A stretch of DNA of 58,221 bases. It comes from Limisphaerales bacterium (GTDB taxonomy: Bacteria; Verrucomicrobiota; Verrucomicrobiia; Limisphaerales; UBA11358). A program made the translations under genes and the position numbers. Shown here in pieces: positions 20,401-28,875 of this stretch. The notes below the pieces were generated by a model that was not told where the DNA came from, made no database searches, and saw only the letters and a list, made by a program, of their open reading frames with translations. The stretch is from positions 1-58,221 of the forward strand of contig JANYFN010000224.1 in the NCBI GenBank assembly GCA_025362675.1, given 5' to 3'. The first letter of the stretch is position 1, and every line of letters starts with the position of its first letter.

Positions 20401-21001
20401 TGGGCAAACTCAAATTGCGGACACCCATCAGCGCGCCAAGGGTTGGACTGGTAATAGCCAGAGTCACCGCGCCGCTGTCCGCCGCGTTCATGTCCAGAGT
20501 CGCATTTTGAAGTCCCAGGGCATTGTTCACATACAAGGTTCCAGACTGCGAGCGGGCGGTGCCGTTGAACGTGTTCGCAGTGCCCAAGACGAGAGTTCCG
20601 TTATTGATTCCGTTATGGTAGAGACTGATCGGACCAATAACCGCGCCGTTGAAAGTCAGATTCGCAAAGCCAGTATTAGTAGTTAACAAAACGCCACCAC
20701 TACCAGTGATACTTCCGTTTAAGGTTCCAATGTAAGACTCGCCGGAGCCATAGGATGAAATAATAGTATTTGTCCCGAAGCTAACATTGCCGGACAAGCT
20801 GATCGGTGCCGTGCCGCCATCGCCACCTATAAAGACACCGTTTGTTCCCAAGGTGATCGGCCCCGAAAACGACAGCGAACCGCTGCCGCCGCCCGTATGC
20901 AAAGACGCACCATTCAAAGTTAAGCTATTGGTGATAGTAAAATTACCAAAAGCGCCAAAAAGCAGGGCGGAATTCATTGTCACCGGCCCGGTGCCAAACA
21001 A
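17474..21001 (-). CDS. 3' part of a frameshifted giant repeat protein (beta-strand repeats, MBG/YDG, Ig-like, cadherin-like)
   Basis: This open frame codes 1175 residues but starts only at an internal TTG with no signal peptide. It continues the protein of the upstream frame (21046-25305) after an apparent one-base deletion near 21061. Residues 1 to about 320 are beta-strand repeats. Residues about 320-420 form a bacterial Ig-like domain (SGTVTFYDGTNSIGTGTL). Residues about 420-880 hold MBG/YDG-type modules marked by SKTYDGNAY, NKTYNGLGY and ANYAISYTNGTLTVNP. Residues about 890-1090 are Ig-like and cadherin-like (NNINYSRSSALNSFKVLVSD, then DQFSYIVSDGFGGTNS). The C-terminal module ends AYYRLQYNP, like the other giants. 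The role is probably adhesion or matrix; no enzyme domain is visible. Confidence 0.78.
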   Translation of the reverse strand: MFGTGPVTMNSALLFGAFGNFTITNSLTLNGASLHTGGGSGSLSFSGPITLGTNGVFIGGDGGTAPISLSGNVSFGTNTIISSYGSGESYIGTLNGSITGSGGVLLTTNTGFANLTFNGAVIGPISLYHNGINNGTLVLGTANTFNGTARSQSGTLYVNNALGLQNATLDMNAADSGAVTLAITSPTLGALMGVRNLSLPSGTTAIGNNNSNTVYGGALSGSAAVAKIGSGMLTLSGSNGYSGATIISAGTLALGTNQVLPLATIANLNGGILAMGTFSNTVSGIQIAGVAKSKGTWGASGSGATHISASITGTGILTVTNGGSSTSVVTSSANPSTYGSSVIFTNTVTGSGGDGSAPSGTVTFYDGTNSIGTGTLVSSAGTVSIYTITNNSLAAATHSITASYAGNASYDVSTSSALSQVVNQATSTAAVAVNNSPVTYDGHAHAATVTLSGTNTTGTVTTILTGGASTQTAQGTYAVTATFVPANTNYTPLTGLSAGNFTINLANLTITASAQSKTYGTALTLATTAFISSGLTNGDSIGGVTLTASGSLPGNTVAATVGNYTITPSAVTGSGLSNYSITYNTGILTVSQLAVGLSGTRGYDGTTNAAAANLSVTNAVNSDIVTVATGSGGLASANVGTSAITSFGSLALSGGAGTNYTLAGASGSMMITNTLLNITANSDSKTYDGNAYATNNGVTYTGFVNGETSGVLGGTLTYNGTSQAAINAGSYVIIPSGLTSTNYAITFNNGMLTINQAASVVTAVPSASGITFGQMLSASTLSGGSATPAAGSFAYTAPSTTPNAGTASQGVTFTPDDTTNYTTISIMVNLTVNPAALGVAANNDNKTYNGLGYTGGNGVVYYGFVNGDTAGSLGGSLSYGGTSQNATNAGTYTIVPSGLASANYAISYTNGTLTVNPTGTSIGASSSENPSGYKDGVTFGATLPADATGNVIFSAPGGAISTNTISSGSATSLSITNLLRGTNQISFIYLGDGNYLGSTNTLSQVVTNHPPAANNINYSRSSALNSFKVLVSDLLTNVTDVDGDTFTLASVGTTTNNATVLVSAGYVMYYNTNAVADQFSYIVSDGFGGTNSATVTVNVDSAPLFGQSQIGSVSSGTAILNFAGIPGLSYTVARSTDLTTWLAIWTTNAPAGGLFQFIDTSAPSPNAYYRLQYNP

Positions 21002-21045
21002 GGTATTGTTGGCTGGATTTTTCCATACATTGACCGTGCAATTGC

Positions 21046-24000
21046 CTATGGTGGTGCCGCGCTGTAGGTGTTCGCGCCGTCCATTCTGAAATTGCCAGAA
21101 CCTAACGCATTTATGCTGCCCGTCCCGGAAATAATCCCGGTCAAAGTCTGGACGGCAGAACTGTTGAAGGTCAAAGTCGCGTTGTTCGTGATATTCCCCG
21201 CATAGGAACCGCTGCCCAAGCTACCAGCCCCGCCAATGGCAAGCGTGCCGGCACTGATGGTGGTGGCACCGCTGAAGGTATTCACGCCCGACATGGTGAG
21301 TGTGCCGGAACTGAGCTTGGTCAACGCGCCCGAACCGGTGGAACCCACTGACAGAGCCGACGCAAACGTGACGTTGTTGGTGCCCGGATCAATCGTCGCC
21401 GTGACACCGTCACTGATTTTCAGGCGGCTGGAAAGATCCTGTGAATTGTTAGTGTCCCACCCCAAGGTCGCATTGTTGCTGAACACAATCGTGCCGCTGG
21501 ACCCCAGCGCACCGTTCACAAAACCTAGGGTGCCGCCGTAGAGGGCTGTCCCACCGGTGTAACCGCCGTATTGACCGGCGGTCGTCGTGCCAGCGTCGCT
21601 ATTGTGGGGATTAGTGACATCCCAGACGCCAGCGCCGCTCTTAATCAAAGACGTTTTACTGGAGCCGTTGTTAAAGTCGGGAATGTTCAAAGCGAAAGTA
21701 TTAATGCCCGTGTTACTCCCCGTAAGCTGCACGCTGCGGACACCGGCAGCGTCCCAAAAATTGATGGGAGCACCGCTCTGGGAAAAGGTAATGGTGTCGG
21801 CCGCCGTAGCCCCCGAGGCATCAATGGTGCATGCGATGCCAGCATAGCCGCCTAGCACGCGTATATTGTGGTCGGTGGTTTGCGCGCCGAGTCCGGTATT
21901 GGTGTATTGAAGGGTGCCGCCAGTAAAATGCAGACCGACGGTGGAGGACGTGTCCTGCGCGGCGGTCCGGCCACCCAAGGGACTGCCATTAGCAGCTTCA
22001 CTGGCATAAGTAGCCAGATTGGAAACATTGACGATACCATTATTAAAAATGAGCTCGCCGGTAAAATTATTCGTGCCGAACAAGTTCAGTGTGCCAGTGC
22101 CCAACTTGGTAATGTTACCAGTGCCGCCTAACGAGCCGCTATAGGTGGTGCTGGTGTTGTTGGTGCCGATGGACACTGCGCTGCCGCCCACACTGAGATT
22201 GCGTGAACCCATCAGACCGCCGATGGTGACGGGGTTCGCAAAGGTGAACGAGCCGGAATCCGCCGCGTTCATGTCCACAGTCATGTAATTCACTGAACTT
22301 GCTGTATTAAATTGCACCTGGGCCGTGCTGCCACCTGAGCGAATTGTGCCCGAAAACGGATTGTTAGCGTTACCTAGATAAAGATTCGCAGTGGTATCTA
22401 TAATGGTGCCGTTGGCCCCGCTGATACTGCCGCCGATATTAATTCCGTAGTTACCTCCAGAGCAGGACAGCGTGTTGGTGGTGCTGCCCATATTCAAACT
22501 GCCGCTAATAAATATGGCGGCAGAATAGTTGCCGCCGCTATAACCCGTGCCGCCGTCGACAGTGACATTGTTAGTGGTGGCGGTGGTGACCGTCGTAGTG
22601 ATGGGGCCGTTAAGGTTCCATTGTTTGTTACCGCCGCCACCGATATGCAGTGTGCCACCGTTCAAGGTAACTGCGTTGGTTGTAGTCACAGCGCTAAATC
22701 CGGGTCCAAAGGTATCGAAGATTTGACATCCAGAATTTACGGTGACCGGTCCAGTGCCAAGCGGAGAAGCGCTACCACTAATTTGAGGATAAACAATAGC
22801 GTTATTGGATATGGTCGTGCCACCGCTATAGGTGTTAGCGCCGTTCAAAGTCAAACCACCGCTGCCCTGATAATTCAAGGCACCCGTCCCGGAAATGATC
22901 CCGGACAAGGTCTGGCTGGCGGAACTACCTAGGTTCAAATTACCATTATTAACAATGGCTCCCGCATAGGAACCGCTGCCCAAGCTGCCCGCCCCGCCGA
23001 TCGCCAGCGTGCCGCCGCCGATGGTCGTGCCGCCGGTGAAGGTGTTGGCGTTGGACAGGGTCAGGGTCTGGGTGTTGGCCGGATCCAGAATCAGGGACGT
23101 GCTGCCCGCAATCGCATTGCCGGAGGCGATGAAATAATTGTGGCTGGTGCTCTTCATCAAAACCCCTTGCGGCGAATAACTGGCGGCAAGCGTGATGATG
23201 GGGTTGCCGCTGGCATTACCGTCGCCAAACAGCACGCCACTCGTGCCATCCACGTATTTTGTGACATTAACTCCCGAGTTGGTAGTCCAGTTGGCGGTGG
23301 CCGTATCCCAGTTGCCACTGGCAGTGTTCCAAGTCAACTGGGAGGTGTTGCCCGTGACATTCAGATAAAGTGTGCTACCAGTGACGCTCAGATTGCCGAT
23401 AACGCCGGTAGGCAAAACCAGCGTGGTGAACCCAGTAGCGTTCGCCGGGCCGGCGCTGGTCCAGGTGATCAGCGGATAGCTTTGCCCGACATTAAATACA
23501 CTCGAAGACCCGTCAATCCTCATGGTCAAAGAAGTGCCGAGCGAGAGATTGGCCACGCTCATGGGCGCGACAGTCGTGCTGGGCGAGAAGCTGCCGTAGG
23601 AGTTGTTATATACGACATGGAAAGCGCTACTATTCTGATTCGTCACACTGCCCGTGTTGACCCACTGGCCGCCGTTGCTGGTGACAATGATGCCGTTGGT
23701 AGCACCCGATGACGCCGTGATGTTCACGGCCGAGCCGCTTGCACTACTGGTTAAGAAGTCCAACTCGCCCACGCTGTTGGTGGTCTGGCCGGAGTAGGTG
23801 TTTGCACCCGTGAGAATCAGCGTGCCCACGCCGGTCTTGGTCAGGGGTCCGCTGCTGGAGATAACGCCACCCAAGGTCAAAGTCTTTCCGCTACCCACGC
23901 CGATAGTGGCGGCGGAGCTGACAATCACGGCGTTGGCCAAAGTGTCGCTGACGTTGTTTGACAACGTGCCGCCGCTCATCGTCACCGCTCCAGTGCCCAA

Positions 24001-25305
24001 GGCAGTGTTGCTGTCCGCTTCCAGCACGCCGTTGCTAATCGTCGTGCCACCGGTGTAAGTGCTGCTGCCCGAAAGAATCTGTGTCCCGGTGCCGTTCTTC
24101 AGGAAAGCCAGCAAGGCCGGAGAGCCGGCGTCTTTGAGGACGCCAGAGAACGCGCCGCTGCCGTTGGCGTTGCCAACACTTAAAGTCCGGTAAGTAAGAT
24201 AGCCCATCGAGATGGTGCCGCCGCCATTCAGCGCGTCGAACTGCGCCACAGTTCCGGCCGTGCTGCCGCCGGTTTCGACGAAGTTGATGGTCGAGCCGCT
24301 ATCCACCGTGAGCGAACCGAGGTTGTTATTCCAAATGCCGTGGTAGCCGGAGCTGGCAGTGATGGTGGTGTTGCTGCTCACCTGCAACAAACCGCCCGCG
24401 CTAAGTTGCACGACATTATTGCCGGCGGCGCTGAAGACGATGACGCCACTGCTACCGCCGTCAAACTTCAGTGTGCCATTGTTGGTAAAGATGGTGGCGG
24501 CGGAAAGAGGGTTTACGGTCAGAGCAGTCAGTTCCACCGTCGCCCCACTGGCAATGTTATAGGTGGTGGGAGCCGAAACCCCGTTACTGATCACCAACCT
24601 ACCGGCACTGATCGTTGTGGCACCGGAATATGTGTTCGCGGCCGTTAGGATCGTCGTCCCGGTGCCCAACTGCGATAGGGCCATTTTACCGCTGGAACTG
24701 AAATCGGAAATGACGCCGTTGAAGGTCACAGTATTGCTGCCGCTGACGTTGAGGGCGCGGACGGCGACCACTGTGTCGGCAGCCGTGATAATGCCGTTAA
24801 AGACAAGCGGTCCCTGTGCCGTGGAGCTGTTGAGATTAACGTTGAGGATGCCGTTCACACCGTGAGTATTGCCATTGGTTATGCCGAAATTGATGGTCTG
24901 CGTATTGACCGTGCCTTCGTTCTGGATGTTCGGATCCACAGAACTGAAGTCGACAAACTTGATTGGGTTACCATAAAGATTGAACGGTCCGGACGCAGAT
25001 CCGGCCTTGAAATAAATCTGAAACCCAGCACTGCCGGCGGCGAAGTTGTTCGTGTTGTTGACGCGAGTGGTGTTTGTGAAATTCAAATAGCCTTGCGGAA
25101 GCGCTGAACTTGGGCTGCCGACATTGGTTACCCAATTTCCACTGGAGGCCCAGTTACCATCCGCCCCACCACCCGTCCAAGTGTAGGTAGATTGGGCCAT
25201 CGCCGGCTGCCCCACGAAAAGCCTTGTGCCCAAGAGCGCCAGAATTGTCAACCAGAGGTTGGTGATTTGTAGGATTTTCCGGGTGGAAGTGGATCTCGTA
25301 AACAT
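21046..25305 (-). CDS. 5' part of a frameshifted giant beta-strand-repeat protein
   Basis: This frame codes about 1419 residues from the ATG at 25305, which begins a good signal peptide (MFTRSTSTRKILQITNLWLT, ending near AMAQ). The frame is also open to an ATG at 25362. The protein starts with STYTWTGGGADGNWASSGNW, then consists almost entirely of autotransporter-associated beta-strand repeats (LTKTGVGTLILTGANTYSGQ; GTLAIGGAGSLGSGSYAG). It stops abruptly at DGANTYSAAPP, where every other repeat in the window reads NTYSGGTTI or similar. Restoring one G gives S-G-G-T-T-I-G-N and joins it in frame to the 17474-21001 frame, for a total of about 2610 residues. This is either a real frameshift or an assembly error. 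Palindrome site 3 lies about 170 bp upstream. Confidence 0.8.
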   Translation of the reverse strand: MFTRSTSTRKILQITNLWLTILALLGTRLFVGQPAMAQSTYTWTGGGADGNWASSGNWVTNVGSPSSALPQGYLNFTNTTRVNNTNNFAAGSAGFQIYFKAGSASGPFNLYGNPIKFVDFSSVDPNIQNEGTVNTQTINFGITNGNTHGVNGILNVNLNSSTAQGPLVFNGIITAADTVVAVRALNVSGSNTVTFNGVISDFSSSGKMALSQLGTGTTILTAANTYSGATTISAGRLVISNGVSAPTTYNIASGATVELTALTVNPLSAATIFTNNGTLKFDGGSSGVIVFSAAGNNVVQLSAGGLLQVSSNTTITASSGYHGIWNNNLGSLTVDSGSTINFVETGGSTAGTVAQFDALNGGGTISMGYLTYRTLSVGNANGSGAFSGVLKDAGSPALLAFLKNGTGTQILSGSSTYTGGTTISNGVLEADSNTALGTGAVTMSGGTLSNNVSDTLANAVIVSSAATIGVGSGKTLTLGGVISSSGPLTKTGVGTLILTGANTYSGQTTNSVGELDFLTSSASGSAVNITASSGATNGIIVTSNGGQWVNTGSVTNQNSSAFHVVYNNSYGSFSPSTTVAPMSVANLSLGTSLTMRIDGSSSVFNVGQSYPLITWTSAGPANATGFTTLVLPTGVIGNLSVTGSTLYLNVTGNTSQLTWNTASGNWDTATANWTTNSGVNVTKYVDGTSGVLFGDGNASGNPIITLAASYSPQGVLMKSTSHNYFIASGNAIAGSTSLILDPANTQTLTLSNANTFTGGTTIGGGTLAIGGAGSLGSGSYAGAIVNNGNLNLGSSASQTLSGIISGTGALNYQGSGGLTLNGANTYSGGTTISNNAIVYPQISGSASPLGTGPVTVNSGCQIFDTFGPGFSAVTTTNAVTLNGGTLHIGGGGNKQWNLNGPITTTVTTATTNNVTVDGGTGYSGGNYSAAIFISGSLNMGSTTNTLSCSGGNYGINIGGSISGANGTIIDTTANLYLGNANNPFSGTIRSGGSTAQVQFNTASSVNYMTVDMNAADSGSFTFANPVTIGGLMGSRNLSVGGSAVSIGTNNTSTTYSGSLGGTGNITKLGTGTLNLFGTNNFTGELIFNNGIVNVSNLATYASEAANGSPLGGRTAAQDTSSTVGLHFTGGTLQYTNTGLGAQTTDHNIRVLGGYAGIACTIDASGATAADTITFSQSGAPINFWDAAGVRSVQLTGSNTGINTFALNIPDFNNGSSKTSLIKSGAGVWDVTNPHNSDAGTTTAGQYGGYTGGTALYGGTLGFVNGALGSSGTIVFSNNATLGWDTNNSQDLSSRLKISDGVTATIDPGTNNVTFASALSVGSTGSGALTKLSSGTLTMSGVNTFSGATTISAGTLAIGGAGSLGSGSYAGNITNNATLTFNSSAVQTLTGIISGTGSINALGSGNFRMDGANTYSAAPP
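21180..23060 (-). repeat. Nucleotide-level repeats encoding beta-strand units
   Basis: Stretches around 21190-21290 and 22940-23050 are near-copies at DNA level, both containing AGGAACCGCTGCCCAAGCT and then CCCCGCC with similar flanks. They encode the peptide AGSLGSGSYAG plus its neighbours. They reflect recent internal duplication and are plausible sites of slippage or recombination in this gene. Confidence 0.6.
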
Positions 25306-25476
25306 ATTTTTGAGAGCGCTAAAAGTGTGAAAGAAAATCAAGCTAGTTGAAAACAATTGCATTTCTCACTAGTTGAGAATCTGTAATTTTTTAGCGGCAC
25401 ATATTTTTATAGAGTTTCTATAACTTTCTTCTGCGGGATACAGTGGAAATATACGACAAGGAACCAACCCTGAAAA

Positions 25477-25492
25477 TCACGAGAACTCGGGA
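25477..25492 (-). promoter_or_regulatory. Candidate operator palindrome, site 3
   Basis: TCACGAGAACTCGGGA on the plus strand reads TCCCGAGTTCTCGTGA followed by TTTT toward the leftward giant repeat gene, whose start is at 25305 or 25362. One arm position departs from perfect symmetry. Confidence 0.65.
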
Positions 25493-25663
25493 TGCACCAA
25501 CGTTATTACAGCCTGACTCACTAACCCGAGCGGAATTAGAATCTAGTGTGAAGCAGGAAGCGACCTCACCGTTAGTAACTTTAATTGATTAGAGAACGAA
25601 AACGTAATCAGGTCTAAAACTAAAAAATCGAACACACTCGCCAAAAGCCTCGCAGTTCAGGCA

Positions 25664-25679
25664 TCACGAGTTCTCGGGG
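25664..25679 (+). promoter_or_regulatory. Candidate operator palindrome, site 4
   Basis: TCACGAGTTCTCGGGG lies 205 bp upstream of the first gene of the eight-gene rightward operon. The left arm is perfect and the right arm carries CTCGGGG instead of CTCGTGA. It is the least symmetric copy. Confidence 0.6.
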
Positions 25680-25884
25680 TGGCACGACTGCCCAAACTCG
25701 ATAACATTATTTGCATGAACAAACCCCAGACAAGCTACGTTTCGGCTCGTTATCCAACGGAAATTTTTAAAGGAGATTTCGACGCCGTTAAACGACAGCT
25801 AGAATTCTCTGCGGTTGTATCCGCAAAAGATTTGTGTTAGCCCATTTGGAATGAAGCCATACATTTCTACTCTTTTTAACAACT

Positions 25885-27303
25885 ATGAAGCCCGCTGAAT
25901 ACCTCGCCGGGGTGGCGATTATGCTTGCCTCAGGCTTCAACTCTATTGGCGCTCAAACCTCACCACCCAACCTCATCGTCATTCTTACGGATGATCAGGG
26001 TTACCACGATGTCGGGTTCAATGGTTGCAAGGACATCCCGACGCCGAACCTTGACTCTATCGCCAGTAATGGAGTGCGTTTCACCAGCGGATACGTTGCG
26101 GCTCCTTTAAGTTCACCTGGTCGTGCTGGCTTGCTGACGGGACGTTATCCCGAGCGTTTCGGATACGAACATGATACGCCATGGCAGCCCAATAATCCGG
26201 AGGCCGGCCTACCACTCACGGAATCTACATTGGCGGATACTTTGAGCCAAGCCGGTTATCAAGCGGGCATGGTCGGGAAATGGCATCTGGGCAGTTACCC
26301 GGCTTTCCATCCGCTCAAGCGCGGATTTCAAGAATTCTTTGGCTTTCTAGGTGCTGGGCACCGCTATTTTCCAGAGGAGTTAACCATTGAGGAAACTCGA
26401 AAAGCGAAAATAGAATATGATAGTTGGCTGCTCTGGATCATGAGCAACTACAAACCGGTCAAGACCACGAACTATCTAACGGATGAATTTTCGAACGCAG
26501 CGGTAAGTTTTATCTCACGTCATAAAGATAAACCCTTTTTCCTGTTAGTGGCCTACAACGCCCCTCACGATCCACTGGAAGCCTCCGAAAAATATTTAAG
26601 CCGATTCCCCCAAATCCTAGGTTCCCATCGCCGGGCCTATGCCGCGATGATGAGTGCGGTGGATGACGGCGTCGGGAGCATGCTGGCGGAACTCCGCAAG
26701 GATGGTTTGGCGGAAGGCACTATGGTAGTTTATCTCTCCGCTGGCGGCGGGGATCTAAGTGCCAATTCGTCGGACAATTATCCTTTGCGCGGCTCCAAAA
26801 ATTATCCTTGGGAAGGTGGTTGGCGGGTCCCGTTTGCGATGCAGTGGCCAAAGCAATTACCCAAAGGATTGGTTTATGAGCAACCCGTTTTGTCACTCGA
26901 TATTTTTGCGACGATCACAGCGCTGGCTGGTGCAAGCACTAACCCGGAACTTCCGCTCGATGGCGTCAACCTAATCCCGTATCTGACCGGTCAGAAAACG
27001 GCGGCACCCCATGACGCAATTTATTTGCAGATGCCCGGCATCGGTGCTTATGCAGTTCGGAGTGGTGCTTACAAATTAGTTGTTGCCGCGACTGGCCAAG
27101 CCGCCAAACTATACGATCTATCTAAGGATATTGCTGAATTTAAAGATCTCGCCGACATACAGCCCGAGGTAGTGAAGGCACTTGAAGCGAAACATGCTGC
27201 CTGGAGTCAGCAAATGACATTCACGGATTCTCCCGGAGCTACGGAAACTAACGAGACGCACCCGATAGATACAGACGCCAGAAATTTACCGCCTCAACCT
27301 TAG
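25885..27303 (+). CDS. Sulfatase-like protein with altered active site (possible pseudo-sulfatase)
   Basis: This 472-residue protein with a signal peptide (ending near SIGAQ) belongs to the S1/arylsulfatase superfamily by LIVILTDDQGYHDVGF, VGKWHLG, APHDPLEA and LRGSK...WEGGWRVPFAMQWP. The formylglycine site, normally C-x-P-S-R, is Ser76-Ser-Pro-Gly-Arg80. A Ser-type site could only be matured by an anSME-type enzyme. The metal-binding S-D-N-G-G motif reads S-A-G-G at 285-288, so both Asp and Asn ligands are replaced (Ala286, Gly287). The first two Asp ligands remain. I infer reduced or absent sulfatase activity, perhaps a binding role or another hydrolysis. It is the first gene of the operon and is separated from the next by 7 bp. 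Confidence 0.85.
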   Translation: MKPAEYLAGVAIMLASGFNSIGAQTSPPNLIVILTDDQGYHDVGFNGCKDIPTPNLDSIASNGVRFTSGYVAAPLSSPGRAGLLTGRYPERFGYEHDTPWQPNNPEAGLPLTESTLADTLSQAGYQAGMVGKWHLGSYPAFHPLKRGFQEFFGFLGAGHRYFPEELTIEETRKAKIEYDSWLLWIMSNYKPVKTTNYLTDEFSNAAVSFISRHKDKPFFLLVAYNAPHDPLEASEKYLSRFPQILGSHRRAYAAMMSAVDDGVGSMLAELRKDGLAEGTMVVYLSAGGGDLSANSSDNYPLRGSKNYPWEGGWRVPFAMQWPKQLPKGLVYEQPVLSLDIFATITALAGASTNPELPLDGVNLIPYLTGQKTAAPHDAIYLQMPGIGAYAVRSGAYKLVVAATGQAAKLYDLSKDIAEFKDLADIQPEVVKALEAKHAAWSQQMTFTDSPGATETNETHPIDTDARNLPPQP

Positions 27304-27310
27304 ATAACTA

Positions 27311-28867
27311 ATGAGATACAAAGGAACTTCGATTACCGCCGTCTGCTTGGGAGTGATTCTTGCTCTCGCTCACACGACGTTTGCCGCTACCCCCTCCAAA
27401 CCAAATATCGTGCTTATTCTGGCTGACGATTTGGGCTATGGCGATCTGGGTTGCTACGGGGCAACAAAAATCAAGACGCCTAACATGGATCGGCTCGCGG
27501 CGGAAGGTTTGCGGTTCACCCGAGGATACGCACCGTCTTCGACTTGCACGCCGTCGCGGTTTTCACTGCTGACTGGTGAATACGCATGGCGACAAAAAGA
27601 TCGCAAGAACGGCATCCTTGATGGTGATGCACCGCTATGTCTCGAACCCGGCCGACTGACCCTGCCCGCGATGCTACACAAGGCGGGTTACCAAACCGGC
27701 ATTGTTGGCAAATGGCATCTTGGCCTAGGCGATGGCCAAACACCCGTGGACTTCAATAAAGAAATCAAACCCGGCCCGATCGAAGCGGGCTTTGACTATT
27801 GTTACATCATTCCGGCCACGGTAGATCGCGTGCCAAACGTCTGGATCGAAAACCACAAGGTTGTCGGCCTTGATCCGGCCGATCCAATCACGGTGAGTTA
27901 TGTCACCAACATCAGCGAGGAACCTACCGGCTTGGAGCGACCCGACTTATTGAAACAAAAGGCGGACAAGCAGCACTCCGGCACAATCATCAACGGAATC
28001 AGCCGGATTGGTTTCATGAAAGGCGGCAAGGCGGCGCGTTTCAAAGATGAAGAACTCGCGCCCACGGTTGTGAACCAGTCGGTGAAATTCATCGAGCAAC
28101 ACCAGGACGCACCCTTCTTTCTCGAAGCCGCTTTGTTTGAACCCCATGTCCCGCGCGTCGCCGGCAAGCCTTTTATAGGAACAAGCGATTGCGGTATCCG
28201 TGGTGACGTCATTGAGCAGATAGATTGGGAGACGGGCGAAATTATGAAGGCGCTCAAACGCCTGAACCTAGAGACAAACACGCTCGTCATTCTATCCAGC
28301 GACAACGGTGCCATTTTATTCGACGGCTACTTTGATCATTCCGTTGAAGATTTGAACGGGCATCAACCCACCGGCGGTTTGCGTGGCTGGAAATATCTCG
28401 TTTTCGAGGGCGGCTGCCGCGTGCCTCTGATTGCGCGCTGGCCGGAACAAATTAAACCGCGCGTCACCGACCAGATGTTCAACCTCGTTGATTTGCTCGC
28501 AACGTTTGCCGGCATGACCGGCCAGAAAATTTCCAAAGCGATTGCTCCTGACAGTCTGGATTTGTCGGCTGTGCTTTTAGAAACGACGACCAAACAACTC
28601 CGCGAAAACACCGTGCTGCACGGTATCTCCGACACGCTGGCGCTGCGGTTGGGCGATTGGAAATTCATTCCGGCAAATACCAACGCCAAAGCTGGCGGCA
28701 TGGGCAAAGGCGCGAATGCAACAGATACGCGCTTCGCCGCCAACCATATAACTAAGCCGATGCTGTTTAATCTTGCGAACGATCCGGGCGAGCAGACCAA
28801 CCTATTGTCAAAATATCCCGACAAGGTGGCGGAGTTGCAGCAGCGACTCGCTGAGATCAAAAAATAA
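27311..28867 (+). CDS. S1-family sulfatase (secreted)
   Basis: This 518-residue protein should remove sulfate esters from a polysaccharide or oligosaccharide. It has a signal peptide (about residues 1-25, ending TFAA) and NIVLILADDLGYGDLGCYG with the two N-terminal metal Asp residues. The formylglycine motif is complete: Cys79-T-P-S-R. It is followed by LLTGEY, VGKWHLGLG, EPHVPR and an intact SSDNGA metal motif, then GGLRGWKYLVFEGGCRVPLI. The layout resembles arylsulfatase A-like S1 subfamilies common in marine polysaccharide loci; I cannot assign a subfamily or linkage. It lies between the altered sulfatase (7 bp) and a GH29 gene (8 bp), so translational coupling is likely. Confidence 0.9.
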   Translation: MRYKGTSITAVCLGVILALAHTTFAATPSKPNIVLILADDLGYGDLGCYGATKIKTPNMDRLAAEGLRFTRGYAPSSTCTPSRFSLLTGEYAWRQKDRKNGILDGDAPLCLEPGRLTLPAMLHKAGYQTGIVGKWHLGLGDGQTPVDFNKEIKPGPIEAGFDYCYIIPATVDRVPNVWIENHKVVGLDPADPITVSYVTNISEEPTGLERPDLLKQKADKQHSGTIINGISRIGFMKGGKAARFKDEELAPTVVNQSVKFIEQHQDAPFFLEAALFEPHVPRVAGKPFIGTSDCGIRGDVIEQIDWETGEIMKALKRLNLETNTLVILSSDNGAILFDGYFDHSVEDLNGHQPTGGLRGWKYLVFEGGCRVPLIARWPEQIKPRVTDQMFNLVDLLATFAGMTGQKISKAIAPDSLDLSAVLLETTTKQLRENTVLHGISDTLALRLGDWKFIPANTNAKAGGMGKGANATDTRFAANHITKPMLFNLANDPGEQTNLLSKYPDKVAELQQRLAEIKK

Positions 28868-28875
28868 AATCTTCC

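Larger units (their letters stand above)
25306..25884. other. Divergent promoter region between giant repeat gene and sulfatase operon
   Basis: This stretch of more than 500 bp between divergent genes has no convincing coding sequence. It carries two copies of the palindrome, at 25477-25492 and 25664-25679, 187 bp apart. The first is nearer the leftward gene and the second nearer the rightward operon. AT-rich patches at 25375-25440 and 25600-25640 fit promoter elements, but I cannot place a -10/-35 pair with confidence. Confidence 0.6.

Noticed and set aside
11000..24900. CRISPR or other direct-repeat array
   Set aside because: The repeated DNA words come from coding repeats (beta-strand units) with irregular spacing and intact reading frame.
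10622..25305. Classical type V autotransporters
   Set aside because: Despite the many autotransporter-associated repeats, none of the proteins ends in an outer-membrane beta-barrel; the C-termini are short beta modules.
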